64,000 bases of DNA, from positions 2,084,346 to 2,148,345 of the forward strand of contig CM055112.1 in assembly GCA_029204225.1 (NCBI GenBank), written 5' to 3'. Below are positions 1-9,489 of the stretch, in pieces. Source of the stretch: Diphasiastrum complanatum. Taxonomy: Eukaryota > Streptophyta > Lycopodiopsida > Lycopodiales > Lycopodiaceae. The notes beneath the pieces are model-generated. The model ran no database searches, had not been told where the DNA came from, and worked only from the letters and a program-made list of their open reading frames with translations. Made by a program: the position numbers and the translations under genes. The first letter of the stretch is position 1. Each line of letters begins with the position of its first letter.

Positions 1-1331
1 TGCGGGAGCTTCAAGCTGAAGCATCCCAACGGCTTGCCCCCATCCAGGCGCAACTTACACTTTTGGAAGTAGAGAACATGCGCCTGGTGACGGAGGTCAA
101 AGCCTTACAAGACGAGAAGCTCGTCTGGTTAGTTCAATCTGCACCGGACACGAGTCCGCTTTCCCAATCAGAGATGAATCTTCTACGGCATCAGGTGCAG
201 ATTTATAGCCAAACCCTCAACAACTACCAGGCGGAGTTCAATAAGTATCGGGCAAGCGCAACGCAAGAGCTCGCCCAGGCCAAGCAAGCCCTCAAGGCAT
301 GCCAAATATACATGGAAACGAAGGCCCAGCCCACCCTTGTGGTAATCCCACCGCCACCTAATTTTGACGCTGCACAGGCTAGTACCAGCCAAGATCAGAG
401 CCAACAAGCAGCAGGGGGATTTCAACCAGATCAAGGATCCGAAGTCCAAGAACAAGGGCAGACAGATGCGGCCGCTGAGACGCGAGACCAGAGCCAAGGC
501 GCAACCACCAGCCAAGGCCAAGTAACATCATCCAGAGGATCATGTACGATATCTGCCAGCCGGGCCTTCCAAAGACCGAAGTTCATGGAGGAGAACATCA
601 ATGAATTTTTATCCAAATATCCCCACGAGTCATCAAGAGGCGGTTGGCAGATATCATTCTCAGCTCAGACCATCAAGAGAAAAGAACTGCAAGCCTTACC
701 CGCCCTCCAACCACAACCGGAGTGGCAACAACAGTTATTTGAGAGAGACGTTGCGGCCATCAGGGCTTACGTGACGAGTCCACAACAGTTACGGGTGAAC
801 GCGCATTTCTTGCCATGTCCAAAAAGATCCAAATGGGCGGAATGCGGCACTCCTCTGGACCAGATCACACTCAACAATTTCAACTGGCCAATCATCAAAT
901 CCGAATATGGGTGGACAACGGATGTAGATGCTAGAAGGGCTCTCTTCACATTCGCCAGTCACTACATCAATTACCCCGATCCCACAGTCCGCGCGACAGC
1001 CACTTACACCCGAAACTTAGGATATTCAATGGGCATTGAAACAAAATGGGATGATTTCCTTCCCTCCATATTTTTTGATCCAAATAAGGCGCTCGCTTTC
1101 GACAAAGTCAAAGACCAGCTTCTAGTCGCTCGCGTATATTACCGAGCTGCATTTCATGGAGATCTCTGGACGAAACGATTCCAAGCATGGGTGGATCAGG
1201 AATGGCTGATAGGAGTCCACAAGTCCTTCCACACGCCAAAGGACCCGAAGAAACTGGACCATCTCAACTTCATGGAAGACGTTACAGGCTATCTCATCCA
1301 CCAGAGGCGGTCCAAGAGAACGCTCTACTAA
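1..1331 (+). CDS. Unrecognised coiled-coil/Gln-rich ORF next to an LTR (5' truncated by window edge)
   Basis: The frame is open from base 3 to the TAA at 1329-1331, with no need to start at any internal ATG, so the gene begins before the window. The first 90 or so residues are charged and Leu-rich with heptad spacing (for example ELQAEASQRLAPIQAQL and MRLVTEVKALQDEK), which suggests a coiled coil. A Gln/Ser/Gly-rich linker follows (about 330-550). The last 260 residues form a compact domain rich in Trp and Tyr (GGWQISFSAQTIK, KRSKWAECGTPLDQ, YPDPTVRATATYTR). There is no CCHC knuckle, protease, RT or membrane segment. The stop lies 47 bp before an LTR, and a second, broken copy at 17801-18614 sits before the same LTR. 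I infer an element-encoded protein (gag-like or an extra 3' ORF). I do not recognise the family. Confidence 0.6.
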   Translation, partial: RELQAEASQRLAPIQAQLTLLEVENMRLVTEVKALQDEKLVWLVQSAPDTSPLSQSEMNLLRHQVQIYSQTLNNYQAEFNKYRASATQELAQAKQALKACQIYMETKAQPTLVVIPPPPNFDAAQASTSQDQSQQAAGGFQPDQGSEVQEQGQTDAAAETRDQSQGATTSQGQVTSSRGSCTISASRAFQRPKFMEENINEFLSKYPHESSRGGWQISFSAQTIKRKELQALPALQPQPEWQQQLFERDVAAIRAYVTSPQQLRVNAHFLPCPKRSKWAECGTPLDQITLNNFNWPIIKSEYGWTTDVDARRALFTFASHYINYPDPTVRATATYTRNLGYSMGIETKWDDFLPSIFFDPNKALAFDKVKDQLLVARVYYRAAFHGDLWTKRFQAWVDQEWLIGVHKSFHTPKDPKKLDHLNFMEDVTGYLIHQRRSKRTLY

Positions 1332-1377
1332 ACCGGTAGAGTGCCGAGGAACCGACACTACTTCAGGCCGTGGGTCC

Positions 1378-2175
1378 TGTTGGGGGTATTCCCAACAAAG
1401 TGTAAATAAATAAAATCCTCCAATAAAATGTGTTGCGAGGGCATGGCATCCTGCGTGTATAAGCCCGTGGCCCAATGAGCATGCAATTGAAGTTGTAAAT
1501 AAAATAAACTTGACTTGGGCCTTGTAATTAAAATAAAACTAGAGGCCCAATGTCATTTTTAAATGTAGAGATCACTTTTTAGAGTTGGGTCCAAATTGGG
1601 ACTCACATGAATCTTGTGATTTCTAATGTACTTTTTGTGGACCCTTGGATCAAGTTGGGTCCAAGATGAATGGATAGGATCATTGTGAATATTACCCAAT
1701 AAGATTGAGGGGCAAGGGCCTTCCCCATTTCATAAAAAGACACCATTTGTACATTATTTCCATGCTTAATGAGAAGGAGGAAACTCTACCATTTTTTGGA
1801 AGAGAAGCATCCTTATTTGCTATTCACTACTTGCTATTGCTCTTGATTGTGTTTTCCACTGCTTTCTATTTCCATGTTATTTGCTTACCATAGTGAATGT
1901 TTTTCCATTAGCAAACATAAGGAGCATTTGAGCTAACCTCCACCCTCACTCTCTATCTCTCTCTTTCTCTTCTCTTCTCAATCTCTTCTTCTCCATTCCT
2001 TCTCTTCAACCAAAACTATGATGAATGTTAGTGTAGAGGAATAGAGTAAAAGAGGAGTAGTATAGTGGTGAGTAGAGTTAAGGGAGAAAGTAGGAAATTA
2101 ACTAGAAGTAGCATCTATGCATAGTTAGGCACCTATCCAGTGATCTAACCTTTGTTGACAGGCGGAAGGGCTATA
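1378..2175 (+). mobile_element. LTR of the coiled-coil-ORF element (copy 1)
   Basis: It begins with the imperfect inverted repeat TGTTGGGGGTATTCCCAACA, typical of a plant LTR 5' end. A second copy at 18662-19431 matches along its length, including AATAAATAAAATC, the block GAGGGCATGGCATCCTGCG, GACCCTTGGATCAAGTTGGG, a pyrimidine-rich stretch, and the end near TTGACA-GCGG-AGGGCTAT. The left end is firm; the right end (2160-2175) is not, because both copies share about 15 bp beyond the TTGACA. It interrupts the copia RT remnant that resumes at about 2180. Confidence 0.75.
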
Positions 2176-3153
2176 CTACGAGAGATCTTCGACCCCACAG
2201 GCTCACAAATCGAAAGGGACTATGAGGGAGGTAAGTTATACCTTCACCAGTCTAGATACACCCAGAAGATCCTACAGGGCTTTGGGATGCTGAACTACAA
2301 AGGAGCGAATTCTCCAATGCTCATAGGGATGGTGCTGAGAAGTGGTGACTAACCGAAGATTGAGGAAGAGAGAGAACATATGCAGCTCACACCTTATAGG
2401 AAGCTGATAGGATCACTGATGTACCTTGCAGACAACACGCGTCCTGATATTGCTTATGTAGTATTCAGGATGAGCCAATTTTGCATGAATCCAGGCTTGA
2501 CACATTGGAAGATTGCAAAACGAACTTTGCAATATCTTCAATTAACGAGGGATTATGGGTTGTGCTATTGTCGTGATACAGATTTCATAGTACTTTCCTA
2601 TAGTGATGCTAGCTGGGCATCTCTCAAGGACGATTTTAAAAGCATCTTAGGAGGATGCGCCATTGCGTCAGGAGTAGCAGTTCTCTGGGTCAGCAAGAAG
2701 CAGACCATTGTAGCCCAATCATCCTATGAAGCAGAGTACGTTGCAGCAGCAAAGTTGGCCAACGAGATAATCTGGCGAAGGCAGTTCCTAGACGAATTGG
2801 ACGAAACAAGGAACGAGCCTCTGGTCTTGCAGATGGACAACACCTCTACAAAACACCTAACGAATGATCATGTGTTCCATTCCAGAACGAAACACATCGT
2901 GATCAACTACCACTTGATTAGGGATCTAATTAAAAAGAAAATGTTGCAGACCACCTTCATCGGAATGAAGGACATGGTTGCTGATATCTTCACCAAAGCC
3001 CTGGACAAAGGACTCTTTGAGAGACAGAGGAGCAGTCTCGGGATCGTAAAGCTATCATGCTTTGAGAGGAAGCTGAAGGAACAAAATTTTTTTATTCACA
3101 AGGCCTTGCTAGCTTTCAACCCTCTGCTTGACAAAAGATTCGCGAACACTTGA
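2176..3153 (+). pseudogene. Ty1/copia RT C-terminus and RNase H remnant (copy A)
   Basis: The reading starts inside reverse transcriptase (IERDYEGGKLYLHQSRYTQ) and stops once at 2350. It then runs open from 2380 to 3153 through the RT end (TPYRKLIGSLMYLADNTRPD), the RNase H core (SYSDASWASLKDD, KKQTIVAQSSYEAEYVAA, LQMDNTSTKHL) and the closing KDMVADIFTKALDKGLFERQ. Gag, integrase and the RT catalytic YVDD are absent, cut off by the LTR at 1378-2175. A closely related copy lies at 41227-43127, and the similarity continues downstream of both. The protein would not be functional. Confidence 0.9.
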
Positions 3154-4009
3154 CGAGAAGACACAAACATGAAAGATTCGCCAACGAGAATCTTTTGCGG
3201 TCGAACACGAGAAGGTCAGACGACGGAAACAAAGCCAACGATGTGACACGAAAAACGTCACAAAACTTTTTGTTGTCCTCACGCTCCAAAGAGTGTCAGC
3301 CAAGATCATGCAAGTACCCAGAAGTACAGATATCTGACCTGATGGCATGACATCAGCAGATACACTCCAGGTCGTGGCTAATCCGCCACTCTTGTAATTT
3401 TTTGATTAGTTGTAGATGTTTTATCACTCTAATCTAAAAGATACATAGAGCGACTATATACTTACTGGATGATACTTGACAATGTGTGTAATGATAGAAT
3501 ACACATACAATGTAGAAGTATGATGCTAGTAAGCAATCAAGATGATATACAGATGAAAAGTCCGCCTGCGAGCGAGACAAGTTCTGTGATCAGGATGATT
3601 CATAGAGATCCACAAGTCCGCTAGTAAGCGAGACATCTATTCGTGGAGAAAATTGTATTTTCTCTCATGCCAATGCACTGCTTGAAGAATTAAAGAAAAT
3701 CAATAGATGATCTTGTAGCCATTGAGCACATGTCTTCTTTTTTGTTGTATGATCTTGTATGCAAATGTGTCTACTATTATTCGTGTGTCTGATTCTCCCA
3801 TTAATTTTAATTCCGCACATTGGTTGAATCTGTTGAATGCTGCATTAATTTATAAAACGTAGATCAGCAGTGCCTGACTACATTCTAGAGGACTGTAGGA
3901 GTGATTCAATTGGCAGTGCCTAGTGACCACATCTGAACTCCATCCGAATCACATTGAGTAATGGTTGAGCCGCGATTGCGACAGTTTCGCGACTGTGAAT
4001 TTCCATTAG
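3154..4009 (+). repeat. 3' flank/LTR of copia copy A
   Basis: This stretch matches 43030-43690 after copy B: the blocks CATGCAAGTACCCAGAAGTA, GGTCGTGGCTAATC-GCCACT, 'CCGCCTGCG-GCGAGAC' and GATCAGCAGTGC-TGACTACA occur in both in the same order. Shared sequence after RNase H is expected for a 3' LTR. It ends directly before a primer-binding-like site at 4010, which normally follows a 5' LTR. I could not fix its left end. Confidence 0.6.
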
Positions 4010-4065
4010 TGGTATCAGAACATATCACACTCATCAATGGTATCAGAGAATATCACACTCATCAA
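4010..4065 (+). promoter_or_regulatory. Duplicated tRNA-iMet primer-binding-like site
   Basis: Two adjacent 28-bp units (4010-4037 and 4038-4065) each begin TGGTATCAGA and continue to ATATCACACTCATCAA. TGGTATCAGAGC is the usual plant copia primer site complementary to initiator-Met tRNA. The second unit keeps TGGTATCAGAG; the first reads TGGTATCAGAAC. The duplicate ends where the next LTR begins. Confidence 0.65.
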
Positions 4066-4410
4066 GGACCCATGCACTTTAATTGAGACATATGGAGTAT
4101 TGCATGTCTATGTGACAGATATAGGTAGGAGGACTGCATGAAGAGATGTGATCTATTTAGAGTTGACCTGCATGGGGGTTGCATGGTTTCATGCACAGGA
4201 CTCTACTCTCTATATAATAAGGTAGAGATTCTCCCGTCGACATATTGGGTTTAGGTTATCAGTTTCTCTCTTCTCCTCTTGTTTCACATGGCATGGCTTG
4301 GGGGCTAGATCCAGGTTTGATCTAGGATTGGTTGGGCAGTTTGGCTCCATTGTCTCTCTTATTGTGTTCTCCTATCCTCATATTAGGGGCTATCCTTTAG
4401 GGTCTTTATA
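4063..4410 (+). mobile_element. LTR, family 'AGGACCCATGCACT' (copy A)
   Basis: About 348 bp that matches 12941-13290 nearly base for base: AGGACCCATGCACT, GAGACATATGGAGTATTGCA, TCTACTCTCTATATAA (a TATA-like block), CATGGCATGGCTTGGGGGCT, and an end at CTTTATA where the other copy ends CTTTACA. No primer site follows this copy, so it is a solo or 3' LTR. The first few bases (TGAG in copy B) are altered here. Confidence 0.75.
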
Positions 4411-4716
4411 GATACTACTATGGATAGTCTTTATAGGTCATAGGTAGTGTGATGCTATTCCCCTTAGCAACACCTATATTCATCAAAATCATAGGCATCT
4501 GTGGTATTTTTGTGATATCTTTAGGTTTTCATTGCTCATCTTTAATATCCGATAGCTGAAACCTCTATAAATATAACCTTTAAGGCCCATGAAGGATTTT
4601 ATGGCACTATGGAAAGGCATGGTCGTTTGAGCTTCCAAGAGGTCCGATAAAACCTCAAGTGTCATGTGTCGATAAAGTCATGTGTCGTAATGGTGATCCA
4701 TCTGGTAAGGTCTGGT

Positions 4717-4745
4717 CTATTTTTGTTGTTGTTGTTGTTGTTGTT
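4717..4745 (+). repeat. (GTT)n microsatellite
   Basis: An uninterrupted GTT run of about eight units, flanked by T-rich sequence. Confidence 0.9.
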
Positions 4746-4769
4746 ATTTCTTTTAAAAACTCTGGATTC

Positions 4770-5226
4770 AATCAAATGTCACAGTACTCAGTTGATGGAT
4801 AAGGCAAAAACTCGACTGATGAGTATGTCAAAAGTTCAGCTGATAGTCAAGCCAATCGACTCGACTAAAGTTCCAGTTGTGGACTCAGCTACTGGCTCAG
4901 CCAAATGACTCGGCTAGTGTTTGAGTGGTGTACTTGGCTAATGGCTCAACTAGATAAATCGACTAGTAGATGAGCCAGGTGACTTGACTAGTGTGCGAAT
5001 TGTGGACTCAGATAATGGCTCAACTAGATGACTCGGCTGGTGGATGGGCCATGTGACTCGGCTAGTCTGCGAGCTGTGGATTCGGCTAATGGTTTAGTCA
5101 GATGACTCGGCTAGTGGATGAGTAAGGTGACTTGACTAGTGAATCAATCAAGTGACTCGACTAGTGAATCAGTTAGGTGACTCGACTAGTGAATCATTCA
5201 AGTGACTCAACTAATGAACCAAGCCA
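4770..5226 (+). repeat. 25-bp minisatellite with an approximately 74-bp higher-order unit
   Basis: Near the right end (about 5125-5226) four units follow each other at 25-bp spacing, each close to GTGACTCGACTAGTGAATCA plus five variable bases. Farther left the same core (GACTCGGCTAGTG) recurs in groups of three variants (variants with 'GCGAGCTGTG', 'GATTCGGCTAATGG' and 'GACTCGGCTAGTGGATGAG'), giving a period of about 74 bp. The short ORF across it (4666-4908) is a by-product of the repeat. Confidence 0.8.
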
Positions 5227-6274
5227 GTAGTGGTTCATCAGAGGTGGGAGAGAACACCTTCCTCACCCCCAAATTGTTGTAAGGGACTAGCAATGGGTTG
5301 AACTCGGCTAGAGGGTGTGTTGTTGAATACGTGGGAAGCCGGTTAACGCGGGTAGAGCATGAAAATGAAGTAGGAGGAATGCGTAGTAGTTGGGTGATGT
5401 TGGGAGTGTGAAAATGCAAGAAAGGTTGTGGTCAACATCAGATTTATGCGGAAGAGTGTGACATGGATAGAAGGAAATGGGTAGAGAAGTGTGGATGGAT
5501 GGATTGGGCATTGTAGATTAAAGATCGGAATTGTCTCAGAACACGTCAGAGCAGCGGACAGTTGTGTACTTGTTATGTAGGGATCTGAGTGTTTCTAAAT
5601 GCATCATATAGAGAGGACATGTTCAATTGTTATGTGTATGGGTTCAAGTGGCAACGACGCCAAATGTTTATAGATTCTCTTCTCATAGATCTTGTTAACC
5701 GTTGGCACATTGCTTGGTTACTTTCATGTTTGTTATTAGACTCTACGAGCAGTTCTTGACATTCAAGAGTCTGGGTTTAATCTCCAGACCAGGTAGCAAA
5801 ATTTGATGTTGTAGGCTTTTCCAGACTGTCATAGGATACTCGGGCTAGTTCACTCTTGAACTGTACTCACATCAATTGAAAACATGCAAGTCATGATGCT
5901 CAGCCTATTACTCGGATGAGCATCTAACAGATTCCTACTTCTATTTGCTGCAGAATCGCATGAAACATATTCTTATAAACTGAAAACTACTCTACATGCA
6001 TCAATCCACAAGTAGTCAAGAAACAAGAAACAAGAAAACTAATTAGAAAGCATTATCAATGTTCAAGAATCAAGAAACACTCTTTTCTTGATTCTTGGAC
6101 ATTCCAAGAACATCAAGAACTAGAATGTATATGGATTTGCAAGGTCTAAACCACAATTCTAGAGCCTCTACAGTTAACTTGAATGCTTGAATTCTACTCT
6201 AATCTACAAGCAAGAAATCTAATCCACCACTAATCCACAATACATAAGGAAAGAAAACAAGAAACTAAACTAAA
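5227..6274. other. Intergenic, no gene seen
   Basis: I see no domain, LTR end or RNA gene. Two overlapping minus-strand ORFs (5207-5511) have no recognisable content. Confidence 0.5.
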
Positions 6275-6936
6275 TGTCAAATTTCAGAGTTTATGGACTG
6301 AAATTGATCTACAAATGATCACAAAGAGTGATTGGTAGCTTGGGATCTTGATCTATATCAAGACTAACCTCCAAATCTAGCTTCTACTTGACAATCTTTG
6401 TGTTTCCAAGCAAGAACAATAAAAAAAGATGATCCACGGCTTCACACGTGTGAAGTATAGCTACTGTACGACCTGATAACAGAGAAATAGTTTACTTATC
6501 ATTTACAAAGCATTCATCCACAAAGAAAGTGCTTAAGAGAGTCAAAACACAATGATAGCAACACAAATTAAGATTTCTCATCATTAGCTCAATAATGGAT
6601 CCATCATGGATCAAGTACAAATTCACCATAATCTCTCTCTAAGCTGCATCCAGCACGTGTAGGACAGCTCATTGTACTTATCCACATCCACTTTGGATAA
6701 GATTTATCAAGTTTGCCACATCATCCATTGGTGGTTTGTGTTGACCTTCTAGATTCCTACAATCTAGGACCTAACTCCTATAATTTAGGAGATGTCATAT
6801 TAGACTCAAATAAAAGCTAATCAAAATAGATCTGAATATTACAAGTGTCATTTCACACACATGGACAGGTCCACGTGGATCCACGTAGAGGTCTAATATT
6901 CATCAAAAACCATGTGAAAATTGCTAAATTCTAACA
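6275..6936 (-). mobile_element. 3' LTR of a minus-strand copia element
   Basis: The right end reads TTCTAACA followed by CTCCTCCTCAATTTT (6937-6951). On the minus strand this is a polypurine tract, GAGGAGGAG, directly before TGTTAGAATT, the classic junction at the start of a 3' LTR. The left end is probably TGTCAAATTTCAG at 6275. The stretch GATCTACAAATGATCACAAAGAGTG resembles the LTR at 63613 in the same relative place. The body also has a CACACGTGTGAAGTA motif seen in other LTRs here. Confidence 0.65.
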
Positions 6937-7287
6937 CTCCTCCTCAATTTTTACATGATACAACGCTTGTGGATGCTGCATTCGATTACATGATGTATCA
7001 AGATTCTAGCTTTTGCATTTTTGGAGTAGCTCTAAATTTGATATAATCTCTTGTTTTTAAGTTGCTGGAATTTTTCAAGAGTGTTATTCAATCTTAGGTG
7101 TTAGAAAAAGCTTACTATATTGAGGTTTGATAAAGAGTGATCAAGAAACCATCATTCCAAGTGCTAGGATTTGCTAGAAGAGAGGAAAGGAGAGGCTAGA
7201 TTGTTTCCAAATCTTTGTGATTTCTTCCTTAGTTCATTTTTTGATTTTCAAGAGAGTGCTAAGTTCATTGGAAAAAATTCAAAGAAA

Positions 7288-7438
7288 AGATCTACTGGCA
7301 AAAGAGGTGGAGCTTCAACATGTCTCATCAAGGGAGTATGTGGCTGACATCTTCACCAAAGCATTGGGAAAGGACTTGTTTATGAAGCATAGAACATCAC
7401 TTGGATTTCTATCTAAATCTATGCTAAAAAAAAGTTAA
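7288..7438 (+). pseudogene. Ty1/copia RNase H C-terminal scrap
   Basis: About 50 residues read LLAKEVELQHVSSREYVADI and then FTKALGKDLFMKHRTSLGF, the invariable end of copia RNase H. The minus-strand scrap at 44388 carries nearly the same text. Nothing upstream encodes more of pol. It lies only about 350 bp from the minus-strand LTR at 6275-6936 but in the opposite orientation, so the two do not belong to one intact element. Confidence 0.85.
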
Positions 7439-7447
7439 AGAGAGATT

Positions 7448-8224
7448 ATCAGTAGGTAGATATGGATCAGATCCATCTACTGTGAAAGTTTCATGTCAAT
7501 CCGAGCAAAGATCACAGAGATATTTGGAAAAAACAAAGAAAAATGACTAAAACCACACTATTAGCCAATTGAAACTGATCAGATACTGCCAGATCTAGGT
7601 TAAAGTCACAACATCTATCAAGATCCAACATCCCTCGACTGAACCAAGTGAATGAATCTCAGATCAGGACAATTAGTACTCCAAAAAATCTAAAAAATTT
7701 AGAAAAAAAATTGTTTTATCGGCTAGTGAATTGACATGCCAATCACATGTTTGATTACATACAAGTCATACCGTTCGGCACCACCCGCCTGCCGCCATCG
7801 TTGCCAACCATCCTCCACATCAGTTACCATCTGCACTACTACAATGTCCACTTTTCTTATTCATCTCCATTCCATCTTCCATCTCCTCTTGATAGTGTAA
7901 CCCTCATCGTGTTCATCTATTAAATCCATTCATGTTTTTATTCTTCCATCTACTTTGATCAATCTTTTATTTACTCTTTTCTTTTTCTATTCTAAAAAAG
8001 AAAAGAAAAAGACAAGTGGGACACCACATCTGTACAACCCTTGAAGCAATCAGCACATCATGACAATACTGCATTTTAGCCATGACTACCGAGTTTGTGA
8101 GATTAGCTTCATTTAAGATGTTTTTGATAAGATAGTTCAATAATACACCAGACGACTGTTCAATCTGGTGAAAGTTACTGATCTACTGAGCCCAGACACC
8201 ATAATGTAGAACTACTATATTGGA
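7448..8224. other. Non-coding stretch, nothing assigned
   Basis: AT-rich sequence with pyrimidine-rich segments near 7850-8000. No LTR ends or conserved motifs stand out. Confidence 0.4.
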
Positions 8225-8570
8225 TTACTAGACAAGATCAAATCTGGTATGAAGAAGTTTGCATCCTACACTTCATTGGCACAAATCTGTCAACATGCTG
8301 TCATTATGGAAAAGAGAGTACATCACTCCTATCCCAATGCAGAAATATTGGATAGAAAATCATGGAAGTGTGAAGGTTTAATGCTCAAGGGTAGAAGGCT
8401 ACGAATAATCAAGGAGTGCAACAGAGTCAAGCAGAACAGGTGCAAGAGTCAAGTACTTCCAATTTTAGTTGTGAGCTCGCAAAATTAAGTTTCTTGAGAA
8501 GGACGAATGTACATTTTGCTTTGGAGATCATCTGAGTGCAAGATGTCTAATCAAGAATCAGCAATATAGA
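8225..8570 (+). pseudogene. Possible Ty3/gypsy gag remnant
   Basis: One frame reads GMKKFASYTSLAQICQHAVI and, about 75 codons later with a stop between, CTFCFGDHLSARCLIKNQQ. The second motif resembles the gypsy-type CCHC knuckle (CxxCGxxxxxxHxC) with His and Cys positions drifted, and the first resembles the helical stretch before it. I give this low weight; a profile search of the translation would settle it. Confidence 0.3.
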
Positions 8571-8689
8571 CAAAATATAGAGCAGAAAGTTCAACAACAA
8601 AATCCAAAGGTTCAAAGATCCGAAGAAGAATCAAGCCAACAAGGAGCTCACCAAAGGGATGCACAACAACAAATACTTGTCTTTTGCCA

Positions 8690-9070
8690 CAAAACTTTGC
8701 CACGCCACGTGATGCCTTAGTCAATTTCGGTAGAGCCACACATGGCTCTATCACGAAAAAACTTTCGGCGACACCATAGAACTGTTGGGGTCGTTGTCTT
8801 GTATTTTTTCAAAAACAAATCTGCATGGCTAAACCATGCGTGCCTCTATTACGCCCTCATTTTCGGCCGATTCCCTCCTGGACGATCAATCCCGGGAGGT
8901 CATTAATTTCAAAAATTAAAAAATTAGGCATGGCAGTGCCACGTGTGGCACTGCTATGCCTTCATTTTTTTTGCCACGTGTGGCAATAAAAACTGACTAT
9001 CCTTGGAATATTGCCACCCGTGGCAAAATTCTAGGGACAATCAATTTTTGTTGCCACGCATGGCAAATTT
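8690..9070. repeat. Palindromic TGCCAC...GTGGCA repeat cluster (likely CACTA subterminal repeats)
   Basis: At least five close variants of the palindrome TTGCCACGTGTGGCAA occur within 380 bp: near 8693 (GCCACGCCACGTGATGCC), 8935 (GCAGTGCCACGTGTGGCACT), 8970 (TGCCACGTGTGGCAA), 9013 (TGCCACCCGTGGCAA) and 9052 (TGCCACGCATGGCAA). CACTA elements carry arrays of short direct and inverted repeats near their ends that bind their own transposition protein. The cluster lies on the 3' side of the minus-strand TNP2 fragment at 9490-10535, where such an array belongs. I could not find the terminal CACTA motif itself. Confidence 0.55.
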
Positions 9071-9489
9071 TTTAAGTATTTCCTTTTTTTCTAAAAGTGA
9101 ATGAATATGAAGTACCTAACTATGTTAAATTCAAAATTCACATGAAGTAATTATTAAATGAACAATCTAAATGATAATGCCAAAATTAAGTGATTTCGAG
9201 TGACATCAAATTTGAGATTTATTTTGTGATAGGGGGATTGAATTCAAACAATCCAAATGTATTAAACACAATATCGATCAATTTTGATGAGTTAATTTTA
9301 AAGCTCGTAAGCTTGGCATTAATTGAATTATGAACAGCCATAGGGAGCATGAAATTGAAGTTATTTGAATGTACTAAATGCAAGATTACTCTAAGTTGAT
9401 CAATCTATTAACAATTCAATCTTGATCTAATCAAATATTTATAGCCTTTAGTTGAATCGGCTATGCATTCAGTCAATGTGTTGATTGCA

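Noticed and set aside
4666..4908. 80-residue ORF with a Leu run
   Set aside because: The Leu run is the (GTT)n microsatellite and the rest is minisatellite sequence.
5207..5511. Two overlapping minus-strand Ser/His/Pro-rich ORFs
   Set aside because: They partly cover minisatellite sequence and show no conserved motif.
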